Positions 17,302 to 25,443 of a stretch of DNA of 34,189 bases are shown in pieces. Origin of the DNA: an uncultured Lachnospiraceae bacterium (lineage in GTDB: Bacteria > Bacillota > Clostridia > Lachnospirales > Lachnospiraceae); the NCBI GenBank assembly GCA_902786205.1, contig CADABQ010000042.1, forward strand, positions 1 to 34,189, given 5' to 3'. A program made the translations under genes and the position numbers. A model generated the notes under the pieces. That model was not told where the DNA came from, did not search any database, and saw only the letters and a list, made by a program, of their open reading frames with translations. Position 1 is the stretch's first letter. Each line of letters opens with the position of its first letter.

Positions 17302-17763
17302 TTACTCCTCCTCTTTTTTTACATCTACAGTTTCATTTTGTGTTACAATCAATTTCACTCCGGAAATTTCAACAACGGAAACCTTTGCTCCTTCGGGAAT
17401 TATACTTGCATCCGCACTTCTTGCAGTCCATTCTTTTCCAGCCAATGCTACCACTCCCTTTTGGTTGAAATTGTCTATAGTCTCCAATACTTTTCCCTCA
17501 GCGCCAATGATTGTTTCTATGTCCGTCTTCATACGATGGCTGTTAAATCGTCTGCAAGCACTCGGTCTGACAAAAAATAACAAGGCTACAGATACCACAA
17601 AAAACAGCACAACCTGTATACCAATGTCAGCGCCAACTGCACCCGCTATAAGTGCTACAACTGCACCACCAACAAACCAAATGGTAGTAAGACCCAATGT
17701 AATGATTTCTACCACAATAAATATTGCAATTAAAATCAACCACATAAGTAGAACTGAAGTCAT
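17302..17763 (-). CDS. NfeD-like membrane protein
   Basis: The short NfeD form: two to three N-terminal membrane segments (about 4-70: LLMWLILIAIFIVVEIITLG, IWFVGGAVVALIAGAVGA, VVLFFVVSVALLFFV), then a C-terminal OB-fold (about 90-150: IGAEGKVLETIDNFNQKGVVALAGKEWTA, with VSVVEISGVKLIV). It lacks the protease domain of long NfeD proteins and typically partners an SPFH protein; one is encoded 4 nt downstream. The frame could begin at a TTG at 17799, but GGAGG sits 8 nt before the ATG used here, giving 153 aa. Its own promoter lies about 40 nt upstream. Confidence 0.9.
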   Translation of the reverse strand: MTSVLLMWLILIAIFIVVEIITLGLTTIWFVGGAVVALIAGAVGADIGIQVVLFFVVSVALLFFVRPSACRRFNSHRMKTDIETIIGAEGKVLETIDNFNQKGVVALAGKEWTARSADASIIPEGAKVSVVEISGVKLIVTQNETVDVKKEEE

Positions 17764-17802
17764 ACGTGTTTCCTCCTTCCTCAAAACGTTTCCTTGCAAT
17801 TA

Positions 17803-17831
17803 ATTGTACTTGATTTTATACTTCATATCAA
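17803..17831 (-). promoter_or_regulatory. Promoter of the NfeD-SPFH operon
   Basis: On the minus strand TTGATA (17826-17831), 17 nt, TACAAT (17803-17808), positioned 40 nt before the nfeD-like start codon. Confidence 0.6.
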
Positions 17832-17923
17832 GTTAAACTTTGATTAGAAACACGACACGATGTCTAGAAATATATTATAGTTTACAACAAAGCTATTTTT
17901 TAACCTGCATATTTATAAAAGGA

Positions 17924-17976
17924 GTCAATCGGGTATTCGCAATCCACTTCGCTACTTGCTCCTAACACGATTAGCT
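17924..17976 (-). repeat. Dispersed intergenic repeat, copy B
   Basis: On the minus strand AGCTAATCGTGTTAGGAGC, then AAGTAGCGAAGTGGATTGCG, then AATACCC and TTGAC. It starts 14 nt after the RNA methyltransferase stop codon and is preceded by the small hairpin GCTGC-TATC-GCAGC. It belongs to the same family as 13973-14011 and 28202-28254. No other terminator is visible for the methyltransferase gene. Confidence 0.8.
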
Positions 17977-17990
17977 GCTATCGCAGCATA

Positions 17991-18785
17991 TCAGAATGGG
18001 TGTTTGTCCCCCTGCCGATACAATTCATACATCATAATTCCCGCAGCTACCGATGCATTTAAAGATTCTAGTTGTCCACACATTGGAATTTTAATCAAAA
18101 TATCTGCACTTTCACGCATCTTCATGGATATTCCTTTTGCTTCATTTCCAATTACTACGGCTGTTTTTTCTGGATATTTTTCCTTGTCATAATTGTTTTT
18201 TCCCTGCAAATCTGTCGCCACAACAGAAATGCCTTTCTTTTGCAATTCGCCAACTGTTTGCAACAAATCTTCTACATAGAAAAACGGCACACGAAAGATA
18301 GAACCCATAGTAGAACGAACCACCTTGGGATTAAATAAATCCACCGTTTCCTTACTCATAATAACTGCATCCATTCCTGCACCTTCTGCAGTCCGAATGA
18401 TTGTTCCAAGATTTCCCGGATCACGTAAATCTTCTAAAAGCAAGATACGCAATGTTTCTTTTTCCAGTATCTCTTCCATAGCATAGCATGGTTTTTCCAC
18501 AATCGCAACGACCCCCTGGGGTGTTTTTGTATCTGCTGCCTCTTTTAATACCTTTTCCTCTACGATTTCATATTCTACCCCTTTAAAATATGCTTCCTCT
18601 ACTTCTGTAATCCCTTCTATATAGGCATTTGTCACATAGGCACGTTTCACTACTCCCAATGCTTTTGCTTCCTCAAACAGTTTTTTCCCTTCTATTACAA
18701 ATGCATTTTGTTCCCGCCGTGTACGAGCATTCTTTTGAAGCTTTACTAAATTCTTTATTTGTACATTGCTACTATTACTAATCAC
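17991..18785 (-). CDS. SpoU/TrmH-family RNA 2'-O-methyltransferase
   Basis: A SPOUT-class, trefoil-knot methyltransferase that uses S-adenosylmethionine to methylate a ribose 2'-OH in rRNA or tRNA. The N-terminal substrate-binding domain (about 5-95: VQIKNLVKLQKNARTRREQNAFVIEG) is followed by the catalytic domain with motif 1 DPGNLGTIIRTAEG, motif 2 VIGNEAKGIS and motif 3 CGQLESLNASVAAGIMMYE. The GTG start at 18785 gives a normal N-terminus and has AAAGGAG 12 nt upstream; a TTG at 18797 directly abuts the ribosome-binding site and is unlikely. It is divergent from the malic enzyme gene. The target nucleotide cannot be told from sequence. Confidence 0.9.
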   Translation of the reverse strand: MISNSSNVQIKNLVKLQKNARTRREQNAFVIEGKKLFEEAKALGVVKRAYVTNAYIEGITEVEEAYFKGVEYEIVEEKVLKEAADTKTPQGVVAIVEKPCYAMEEILEKETLRILLLEDLRDPGNLGTIIRTAEGAGMDAVIMSKETVDLFNPKVVRSTMGSIFRVPFFYVEDLLQTVGELQKKGISVVATDLQGKNNYDKEKYPEKTAVVIGNEAKGISMKMRESADILIKIPMCGQLESLNASVAAGIMMYELYRQGDKHPF

Positions 18786-18918
18786 TGTAGTAAGCAACTC
18801 CTTTCTTCTATTCCTCTATCCGTATTTTCTAAAATACCACTATTCGAAAGTGTAACAGATAGCCTCGAAGAGGTCAATAGCAGGGGAAAATAAGTAAAAA
18901 CCACCAACCATTGTTTGC

Positions 18919-18947
18919 TTGATTTCCTATGTATGAAATGCTATGAT
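18919..18947 (+). promoter_or_regulatory. Promoter of the malic enzyme gene
   Basis: TTGATT (18919-18924), 17 nt, TATGAT (18942-18947). It is the only good rightward promoter seen between 18786 and the gene, and predicts a leader of about 295 nt that contains the 199-bp inverted-repeat element. Confidence 0.5.
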
Positions 18948-19011
18948 TAGATAGAACTGAAAAACGTTTGAAAAGAGTACAAGAAAGAAATATAACGATT
19001 TTTGCAAATTA

Positions 19012-19210
19012 TTGTTACTATTCACAGCCGATTCAAGCAGCTAGACACGTCGTGCTCGCACGTAAGGGGCTAGTTGCTTGATACAAAGCTGCCGTGTAGG
19101 CAGTTCTTCTGTACAGGAAGGAAAAGGAAGCTGCTGATTTTGCAGCGTTCTGCGCAGGTTTTGCGCAGATTTTTCTGAATGTAGAGAAGAAAGGCTGTGA
19201 ATAGTAACAA
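19012..19210 (+). repeat. 199-bp element bounded by perfect 18-bp inverted repeats (MITE-like or structured leader)
   Basis: The ends TTGTTACTATTCACAGCC (19012-19029) and GGCTGTGAATAGTAACAA (19193-19210) are exact inverted repeats. Between them lie four hairpins: CAAGCAGCTAG/CTAGTTGCTTG (19034-19080) enclosing CGTGC-TC-GCACG, CTGCC/GGCAG (19089-19103), GCTGC/GCAGC (19130-19146) and TCTGCGCA/TGCGCAGA (19149-19169) followed by TTTTT. No open frame fills it and no target-site duplication is obvious. It ends 37 nt before the malic enzyme start codon. Confidence 0.85.
19149..19174 (+). terminator. Terminator-like hairpin inside the malic enzyme leader
   Basis: An 8-bp perfect, GC-rich stem TCTGCGCA/TGCGCAGA with loop GGTTT and five T's, in the gene's orientation and about 75 nt before its start codon. 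It could stop read-through from upstream or act in attenuation. Confidence 0.6.
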
Positions 19211-19247
19211 ATCATTTGATTTGCAGCGAAAAGAAAGGATGCGTATC

Positions 19248-20399
19248 ATGACGACAAACGAAAAAGCATTACAATTACATGAAGAATGGAATGGAAAAAT
19301 TGAAACTACTTCCAAGTGTCAGGTGAAAACAAGAGAAGATCTTGCACTGGCTTATACACCAGGTGTAGCAGAGCCTTGCAAGGAAATTGCAAAGGATAAG
19401 GAGTTAGCTTATAAATATACAATTAAATCAAATACAGTTGCTGTCGTTTCTGATGGAAGTGCTGTTTTGGGTCTTGGAAATATTGGCGCACATGCCGCTA
19501 TGCCTGTTATGGAAGGAAAAGCCGTTCTATTTAAAGAATTTGGTGGTGTAAATGCCTTTCCTATTTGTTTAAATACGCAGGATACAGAAGAGATTATCAA
19601 AACAGTGGCTGCCATTGCTCCTGCATTTGGCGGTATTAATTTAGAGGATATTTCTGCTCCAAGATGTTTTGAAATTGAGAGCCGTTTAAAAGAAATGTTG
19701 GATATTCCTGTTTTCCACGATGATCAACATGGAACTGCCATTGTTGTGTTGGCAGGTATTATGAATGCATTAAAGGTTGTTGGTAAACAGAAAGAAAACT
19801 GTCAGGTAGTTGTAAATGGTGCTGGTTCCGCTGGTGTGGCTATCACAAAGTTATTATTAACTTATGGCTTTAAAAATGTTACTATGTGCGATATCACAGG
19901 TATCTTATCAAAGAAGTCCGAAAACTTGAACTGGATGCAGAAAGAAATGATGGAAGTGACAAACCTTTCACAAAAAACCGGAACTTTGGCAGATGCATTA
20001 AAGGGTGCGGATATTTTTGTAGGTGTATCTGCTCCAAATATTGTTACAGAAGAAATGGTTGCTTCTATGAATAAAGATGCTATCTTATTTGCTATGGCAA
20101 ATCCGGTTCCTGAAATCATGCCTGACGTAGCGAAAAAAGCAGGTGCTAAGGTAGTTGGTACTGGTCGTTCTGACTTCCCGAACCAGGTAAACAATGTAGT
20201 TGCATTCCCAGGTATCTTCAAGGGTGCTTTAGAAGGACGTGCTACACAGATCACAGAGGAGATGAAACTTGCCGCAGCAAATGCAATTGCGGGATTAGTT
20301 GCCAAGGAAGATTTAAATGAAAATAACATTTTACCGGAACCATTTGATCCAAGAGTTGCAGAAGTGGTTAGTAATGCAGTAAAGGCCTATATCAAATAA
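19248..20399 (+). CDS. Malic enzyme (NAD(P)-dependent, short bacterial form)
   Basis: Oxidatively decarboxylates L-malate to pyruvate and CO2 with NAD or NADP. From this start (384 aa) it has the catalytic tyrosine Y36 in AYTPGVAEPC, the lysine K91 in MEGKAVLFKEFGG, metal ligands in LEDIS (E133, D134) and FHDDQHGT (D158, D159), the nucleotide-binding loop GAGSAG (191-196) and the C-terminal GVSAPNIVTEEM. It is the short form without the phosphotransacetylase-like C-terminal domain. The frame is open to 19197, inside the inverted repeat, but AAAGGA lies 8 nt before the ATG used here. Transcribed alone, with a shared terminator downstream. Cofactor preference was not assigned. Confidence 0.93.
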   Translation: MTTNEKALQLHEEWNGKIETTSKCQVKTREDLALAYTPGVAEPCKEIAKDKELAYKYTIKSNTVAVVSDGSAVLGLGNIGAHAAMPVMEGKAVLFKEFGGVNAFPICLNTQDTEEIIKTVAAIAPAFGGINLEDISAPRCFEIESRLKEMLDIPVFHDDQHGTAIVVLAGIMNALKVVGKQKENCQVVVNGAGSAGVAITKLLLTYGFKNVTMCDITGILSKKSENLNWMQKEMMEVTNLSQKTGTLADALKGADIFVGVSAPNIVTEEMVASMNKDAILFAMANPVPEIMPDVAKKAGAKVVGTGRSDFPNQVNNVVAFPGIFKGALEGRATQITEEMKLAAANAIAGLVAKEDLNENNILPEPFDPRVAEVVSNAVKAYIK

Positions 20400-20469
20400 T
20401 TTTTTTATCAAACAAATATAGTAGCTGTTTAGACAAGTGCTGCAGAAATAAAAACAGTTATAAAACGAA

Positions 20470-20512
20470 AGTGGAGCAAGTCCCTCACACAAAGGAACTG
20501 CTCCACTCTTTT
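20470..20512. terminator. Bidirectional terminator between malic enzyme and DUF4364 genes
   Basis: AGTGGAGCA pairs with TGCTCCACT, extended by TCC/GGA, followed by CTTTT on the plus strand; upstream A's allow use from the other side. The T-run overlaps the stop codon of the convergent DUF4364 gene. Confidence 0.8.
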
Positions 20513-21032
20513 ATTCTGCTAATAATTGTTGAATTAAATAGGCATATATATCCTGACTTTTACCTTTCCATCTGGTACAAATCGTCTCCGCTTCTTCTTC
20601 TGTTGCCACATTTAGATTAATTTCTACTGCATTCGAAGTTCCATCCTTTACAATACACCTTGCTGTATATTCATTCTCCGCAGCTTGAAAATAATCCGCA
20701 ACAACCAGAGTATCCTCCATAATTTCTACCATATTTTTTTCTAAATACTGCTCCACATCCTGTTTAATTGCATCGGATATTTCCTGTACGCAATATCCAA
20801 GCACCTCTCGTCCCTCTTTCGTGATATGAATATGGGAACTATTTCGTATCGTTTCAATGGTTATGAACTGATTTTCCTCTAACTCCATAATCGCAGATTG
20901 CACATTAAAGTAATTGGTATAATTATTTCCTAATAAGAAATCTGAAATCTGTGCATTGGTCAGCGATAATTGCGCCCGTTCCAACATATATAATATAATC
21001 AATTTGTATAAAGTAAATGCATCCTGTGCCAT
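20511..21032 (-). CDS. DUF4364 family protein (winged-helix-like)
   Basis: The 173-residue product beginning MAQDAFTLYKLIILYML matches DUF4364, a Clostridia family with an N-terminal winged-helix fold (about 8-80: LTNAQISDFLLGNNYTNYFNVQSAIMELEENQFI, then HIHITKEGREVL). It therefore probably binds DNA or acts as a regulator, but no target is known. The C-terminal half is acidic and possibly involved in dimerisation. The frame extends to 21116, but GGAGGGG sits 6 nt before the ATG used here. It follows the radical SAM gene by 53 nt on the same strand, so co-transcription is likely. Confidence 0.85.
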   Translation of the reverse strand: MAQDAFTLYKLIILYMLERAQLSLTNAQISDFLLGNNYTNYFNVQSAIMELEENQFITIETIRNSSHIHITKEGREVLGYCVQEISDAIKQDVEQYLEKNMVEIMEDTLVVADYFQAAENEYTARCIVKDGTSNAVEINLNVATEEEAETICTRWKGKSQDIYAYLIQQLLAE

Positions 21033-21085
21033 CCTACACCCCTCCATTATGTCAATTGCCCGTTTGTTGCTTTCTTTTTTAGTTA

Positions 21086-22051
21086 CTATTCTAACACAAC
21101 TTTTTTTCCTTGCCAACTGTCCCGCAATTTCATCTCTCTGTGGATTGTATTCATGACTGTTTTTTTACTTGCACTCCATTCTGGCGCTAATAATATTTTC
21201 TTTGGTCCATCTCCTGTAATCCGATGTATTACAATATCCTGCGGCAAGCGTTCTATACACTCCAAGACCAAATCTACATATTCCTCCATGGCAAGCGTCT
21301 TAAAATAGTAACGATATTTTGCCAAATCTGTCCCAGCCAATACATGAAGCAATTGTAATTTTACTCCTTGAATATAGCCCTTTTTTTCTCCATCGGAAAA
21401 CGCTGGTGAAAATTGTGCCAAATATTGTATGGTATCCATCATATCTTGTCTGCTTTCAAAAGGAAGCCCCAAAATAGTATGTACAATTACTTCAATTTTC
21501 TTTTCCGTTAAACGTTTCACTGCCTGCTCAAAAACGGGAAGTGCGTACCCCCGACGAATAAACTTTGCAGTACGTTCCTGTATCGTCTGTAGTCCTAATT
21601 CTACCCATACCGGTTTAATTTGATTTAGTTCTCCAAGTAATTCTAAAACATCATCCCCCAGACAATCCGGCCTGGTAGCTACAGATAATGCCACAATACT
21701 TGGATGTAGAATTGCTTCCGTAAATATTTTCCGCAAATAATCTACCTCTGCATACGTATTCGTGTAAGACTGGAAATATGCAATAAATTTATCTCCTACT
21801 CTTTTTGCCTGCTTTATACCTGCAATCGCCAAATCAATCTGTTCCGTTACGTTTTCGCACATTGGCGCTGCAAAATCCCCGGAACCACCTGCACTACAAA
21901 AAATACAGCCTCTCGTATCCAATTTCCCATCTCGATTGGGACATGTCATTCCCCCTTGCAGAGAAACCTTATACACCTTTTCTCCAAATCTGTTTTTTAA
22001 ATAATAGTCCAGAGAATAATATCGCTTTTCATTCCAAAATCTTTTTTCCAC
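21086..22051 (-). CDS. Radical SAM protein, YhcC/TIGR01212 family
   Basis: A radical S-adenosylmethionine protein with the family's unusual cluster motif C37-x11-C49-x2-C52 (TCPNRDGKLDTRGCIFC) rather than the common CxxxCxxC. N-terminal RYYSLDYYLKNRFGEKVYKVSLQGG and later GLQTIQERTAKFIRRGY and VIVHTILGLPFESRQDM match the E. coli YhcC-like family, whose reaction is not established. The start is GTG with GGAGGG 6 nt upstream; the frame extends to a TTG at 22111 without a site. The 321-residue length is normal. Followed by the DUF4364 gene. Confidence 0.88.
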   Translation of the reverse strand: MEKRFWNEKRYYSLDYYLKNRFGEKVYKVSLQGGMTCPNRDGKLDTRGCIFCSAGGSGDFAAPMCENVTEQIDLAIAGIKQAKRVGDKFIAYFQSYTNTYAEVDYLRKIFTEAILHPSIVALSVATRPDCLGDDVLELLGELNQIKPVWVELGLQTIQERTAKFIRRGYALPVFEQAVKRLTEKKIEVIVHTILGLPFESRQDMMDTIQYLAQFSPAFSDGEKKGYIQGVKLQLLHVLAGTDLAKYRYYFKTLAMEEYVDLVLECIERLPQDIVIHRITGDGPKKILLAPEWSASKKTVMNTIHREMKLRDSWQGKKVVLE

Positions 22052-22178
22052 TTTATTCCCTCCTATTGCTTTTAATGTACTCTCGGAGTCTCTCTGTACA
22101 TGATTTTGCAAAATAACTTTTTATCAGATATGCACAAATTTATGAAACATACGTGGAGCGCACGTTTTATATAGCAAT

Positions 22179-22218
22179 GCAAGCATAGACCATACATCTT
22201 TGTATCATCTATGCTTGC
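22179..22218. other. Inverted repeat downstream of ysxC
   Basis: GCAAGCATAGA pairs exactly with TCTATGCTTGC, with a nested ATACA/TGTAT. It begins 29 nt after the ysxC stop codon. The U-tract after it on the minus strand is poor, so it may be a weak terminator or a 3'-end stabilising hairpin. Confidence 0.6.
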
Positions 22219-22246
22219 GTATATCTTTTACAATCGCCTCTGTAAA

Positions 22247-22900
22247 CTATTGTAAATCTGTTTCTTCTGCATTTCCTTCTAGGACAATAGAACCTCCATT
22301 TTTTTCTGCATCATAATATTCCATCATATCCTCTATATATTCCCAGACTTCTTCTATTCCTGTTTTCTTTAAGGATGAAAATGGAATAATCGGTGTACCT
22401 TCCACACAGTGTAATGTCTTACGTATCACAGAAACATGTTTCTGAATGGCACCACGACTAATCTTATCAGCCTTGGTTGCAATGATAATAGGGTTGAAGC
22501 CATAATGCAGCACCCATTTATACATTTCCACATCATTTTTTGATGGTTCGTGTCGTATATCAACCAGCAGGAATATAATACGAAGTTGCTTTGACTGCAA
22601 CAAATAATTTTCTATCATTTTCCCCCATTTTTTCTTGATTTCCTGTGACACACGAGCATATCCGTATCCAGGCAAATCCACAAAATATAACAGATCATTG
22701 ATATTATAAAAATTGATTGTCTGTGTTTTTCCCGGTTTTTGGGATGTTCTGGCATAAGAGCGGCGATTCATAAGGCAATTGATCAGAGAAGATTTTCCTA
22801 CATTTGATTTGCCCGCAAATGCAATCTCTAATTTATCATTTTGTGGTATCTTGCTGGTAATGCCGCATACCGTTTCTAAATTAACACTCTTTACATGCAT
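22247..22900 (-). CDS. ysxC: Ribosome biogenesis GTPase YsxC/EngB
   Basis: An essential TRAFAC-class GTPase needed for late assembly of the 50S ribosomal subunit. G-motifs are in order: G1 GKSNVGKS (30-37), G3 DLPGYGYA, G4 TKADK and G5 FSSLKK. The 217-residue length includes a short acidic C-terminal extension. AAGGAG precedes the ATG. It stands directly after lon, the conserved clpX-lon-ysxC order of Firmicutes, 67 nt from the lon stop codon and probably on the same transcript. Confidence 0.95.
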   Translation of the reverse strand: MHVKSVNLETVCGITSKIPQNDKLEIAFAGKSNVGKSSLINCLMNRRSYARTSQKPGKTQTINFYNINDLLYFVDLPGYGYARVSQEIKKKWGKMIENYLLQSKQLRIIFLLVDIRHEPSKNDVEMYKWVLHYGFNPIIIATKADKISRGAIQKHVSVIRKTLHCVEGTPIIPFSSLKKTGIEEVWEYIEDMMEYYDAEKNGGSIVLEGNAEETDLQ

Positions 22901-22967
22901 ATATTACCGTCTCCTTTCCTTCCTCTATCCTCTGTAAAACGTATCTTTTACGCCAACTAATTTGCTA

Positions 22968-25322
22968 TCAAAGAAATGCTCGCTGGAAAATATCCTTTAC
23001 ATGGTCTACAAAGCAAATTTCCAAACCGGAAATAATCTCCTCTTCCAGTTCCTCCACATCTTTTCTATTCTGCTCTGGCACAAAGATAAGTTTCGCTTTC
23101 GCCTGTTTTGCCGCCAACAATTTTTCTTTTAATCCGCCAATCGGAAGCACCCTTCCTCGAAGCGTAATCTCACCTGTCATGGCTACCTCTGCACGAACTG
23201 CTTTTTCTGTTACCGTAGATAAGATAGCGGTTGCCATAGTCACACCGGCAGAAGGCCCATCCTTTGGAGTTGCCCCTTCTGGTACATGAATATGCACATC
23301 ATGTTTATAGAAATAATCATCGTCTATTTTGTAATGTTTGCTAAGAGAACGCACATAGGTCAACGCAATCTGCGCAGATTCTTTCATAACATCGCCCAAT
23401 TGTCCGGTAAGGGATAGCTTTCCCTTTCCCGGCATGGTGTTTACCTCAATCTCCAACGTTGTTCCACCTACACTTGTCCAAGCCAAACCTCTAACAATAC
23501 CAATCTGTGCCTTTGTATTGATTTTATCTTTTTGATATTTTGGTTTTCCAAGGTAATGTTCCAAATCAGCAACTGTAATTTTAATTTTTTTGCCTTCAAT
23601 TGCTTTTTGTGGGTCTAACACGCCTTCTTCTCTTGCCTCTTCCAACACTTCTTTGGCAGCTTTTCTGCAAATGCTCCCCAGCGTCCGCTCCAATTTTCTC
23701 ACACCGGCCTCTCTCGTGTAACCGGTAATAATAGAATCCAGTGTTTTTTTATCTATGCTAATTTGTTTTGGACCCCATCCACTTTTTTCCAATTGTTTTT
23801 TCAACAGATATTTTTTTGCAATATGATATTTCTCATTATCTGTATAACTGGAAACTTCGATGACCTCCATACGATCCAGCAATGGTCTTGGTATCGTCGC
23901 TAATGAATTGGCCGTAGCTACAAAGAATACTTCCGACAAATCCATAGGAATCTCTACATAGTGATCTACAAACTTACTATTTTGCTCTCCGTCCAGTACC
24001 TCTAACATGGCAGAAGCGGTATCTCCCTTGTAATCACTGCTCATTTTATCAATTTCATCCAAAAGCATAAGAGGATTTTTCACTCCCACATTTTTCATAG
24101 CAGTAGCAATCCTTCCGGGCATTGCACCCACATAGGTACGTCTATGTCCCCGAATTTCCGACTCATCTCTCACTCCGCCCAGACAAATCCGTACATAGGA
24201 CTTACCAAGTGATTTTGCAATGGAACGTGCAATGGATGTCTTACCAGTTCCCGGTGGTCCCACCAAACATAATATAGGACTATCGCCTTTTTCTTTTAAT
24301 AAACGCACTGCTAGTGATTCTAAAATTCTCTCTTTCACTTTCTGCAGGCCGTAATGTTCCTCATTAAGAATTTTTTCTGTATATGCAAAATCTTTGCAGT
24401 CTTCGCCTCTATGTTCCCAAGGAAGCTCCAATAATGTTTCTATATAATTTCGCAATACCGCTGTTTCGGATGCATTATTTCCTTGCACACGAAAGCGTTC
24501 GATTTCTTTTCGAATTTTTTCTTTTGTCTCATCATTCGCTTCTAGTTCTTCTAATTGAAGTAGAAATTCTTCTGCATCGCTTAAAGAATCTTCTCCAAGT
24601 TCTTCGCGAATCACTCGCATCTGTTCCCGTAACAAATATTCACGTTGTCCACGGTCTACCTTTTCCTTGACTTTTTCCTGAAAATCCTGTCGAATCCTTC
24701 CAATTTCAATGTCTTCTTTTAGATAAGCCGCAACAATTTCGTATCTCTTTTCTAAATCAAATTCACTTAAAATTTGTTGTTTTTGCTCTAAACGCAACGG
24801 AAATATCTTTAGTATTTCATCAATCAACTTCCCGATATTATATATGGACATCACTTTTTGTAATGCCTTTTCACCAACATTTCCATTTTCTGTGGCATAT
24901 ATTTTAATATCCTCTTTTAAATTTTCAAGCATCGCTGTCTTTTGCTGTTCTGTTAAATTCTCAAGTACATCTTCCTTTTGTGTCTGCACCGTTCCCAACA
25001 AATATTTTTTACCTTCCGATACCTCTAATAAACGACCACGATCAATACCGATAACCATTACCCGAATCACATCCCCCGGCATACGTATCATCTGTTTGAT
25101 CATTGCTATCGTCCCTACATCATACAAATCTTCCTGTGTAGGGTGTTCTATTTTTTCATCTTTTTGTGCAACAATAAACAACATCTGGTCTGACATCATT
25201 GCCTGTTCCACTGCTGCTATTGATTTTTGTCTGCTCACATCAAAATGCATCAGCATTCCGGGCATAACTACCATTCCTCGCAATGCTACAATCGGCATTG
25301 TTTTTTCAATCATATCTTTCAT
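22968..25322 (-). CDS. lon: ATP-dependent protease Lon
   Basis: A hexameric AAA+ serine protease degrading misfolded and regulatory proteins in the cytoplasm. The N-terminal substrate-binding domain starts at MPIVALRGMVVMPGM. A coiled region leads to the ATPase with Walker A GPPGTGKTS and Walker B LMLLDEIDKM. The C-terminal protease has the Ser-Lys dyad S691 (DGPSAGVTM) and K734 (GGLKEKLLAAK). The length of 784 aa is normal. GAGGTGA lies just before the ATG. A leader hairpin lies between clpX and lon. No CIRCE (HrcA) or CtsR operator was recognised nearby. Confidence 0.97.
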   Translation of the reverse strand: MKDMIEKTMPIVALRGMVVMPGMLMHFDVSRQKSIAAVEQAMMSDQMLFIVAQKDEKIEHPTQEDLYDVGTIAMIKQMIRMPGDVIRVMVIGIDRGRLLEVSEGKKYLLGTVQTQKEDVLENLTEQQKTAMLENLKEDIKIYATENGNVGEKALQKVMSIYNIGKLIDEILKIFPLRLEQKQQILSEFDLEKRYEIVAAYLKEDIEIGRIRQDFQEKVKEKVDRGQREYLLREQMRVIREELGEDSLSDAEEFLLQLEELEANDETKEKIRKEIERFRVQGNNASETAVLRNYIETLLELPWEHRGEDCKDFAYTEKILNEEHYGLQKVKERILESLAVRLLKEKGDSPILCLVGPPGTGKTSIARSIAKSLGKSYVRICLGGVRDESEIRGHRRTYVGAMPGRIATAMKNVGVKNPLMLLDEIDKMSSDYKGDTASAMLEVLDGEQNSKFVDHYVEIPMDLSEVFFVATANSLATIPRPLLDRMEVIEVSSYTDNEKYHIAKKYLLKKQLEKSGWGPKQISIDKKTLDSIITGYTREAGVRKLERTLGSICRKAAKEVLEEAREEGVLDPQKAIEGKKIKITVADLEHYLGKPKYQKDKINTKAQIGIVRGLAWTSVGGTTLEIEVNTMPGKGKLSLTGQLGDVMKESAQIALTYVRSLSKHYKIDDDYFYKHDVHIHVPEGATPKDGPSAGVTMATAILSTVTEKAVRAEVAMTGEITLRGRVLPIGGLKEKLLAAKQAKAKLIFVPEQNRKDVEELEEEIISGLEICFVDHVKDIFQRAFL

Positions 25323-25340
25323 CTTTCACCTCATCAGTAA

Positions 25341-25382
25341 GACAGGTGCTCTCACCAGCCCTTTCGATTAGTTAAACCTGTC
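25341..25382. other. Inverted repeat in the lon leader
   Basis: GACAGGT (25341-25347) and ACCTGTC (25376-25382) are complementary, and GGTG-CTCT-CACC (25345-25356) is an alternative hairpin that competes for the same left arm. It lies within 20 nt of the lon start codon. The U-tract is too weak to call a clpX terminator. Possible regulatory leader; function unknown. Confidence 0.4.
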
Positions 25383-25443
25383 CTACTCTGCCGCTTATAG
25401 GTACCTTTTTCTAATTTTTATTTATTCTAATGCTATATACTAC

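Noticed and set aside
17288..17803. 171-codon plus-strand open frame
   Set aside because: Exact shadow of the NfeD-like gene on the other strand; low-complexity Ser/Thr/Ile composition.
24844..25371. 175-codon plus-strand open frame
   Set aside because: Antisense to the 5' part of lon, which has full family similarity.
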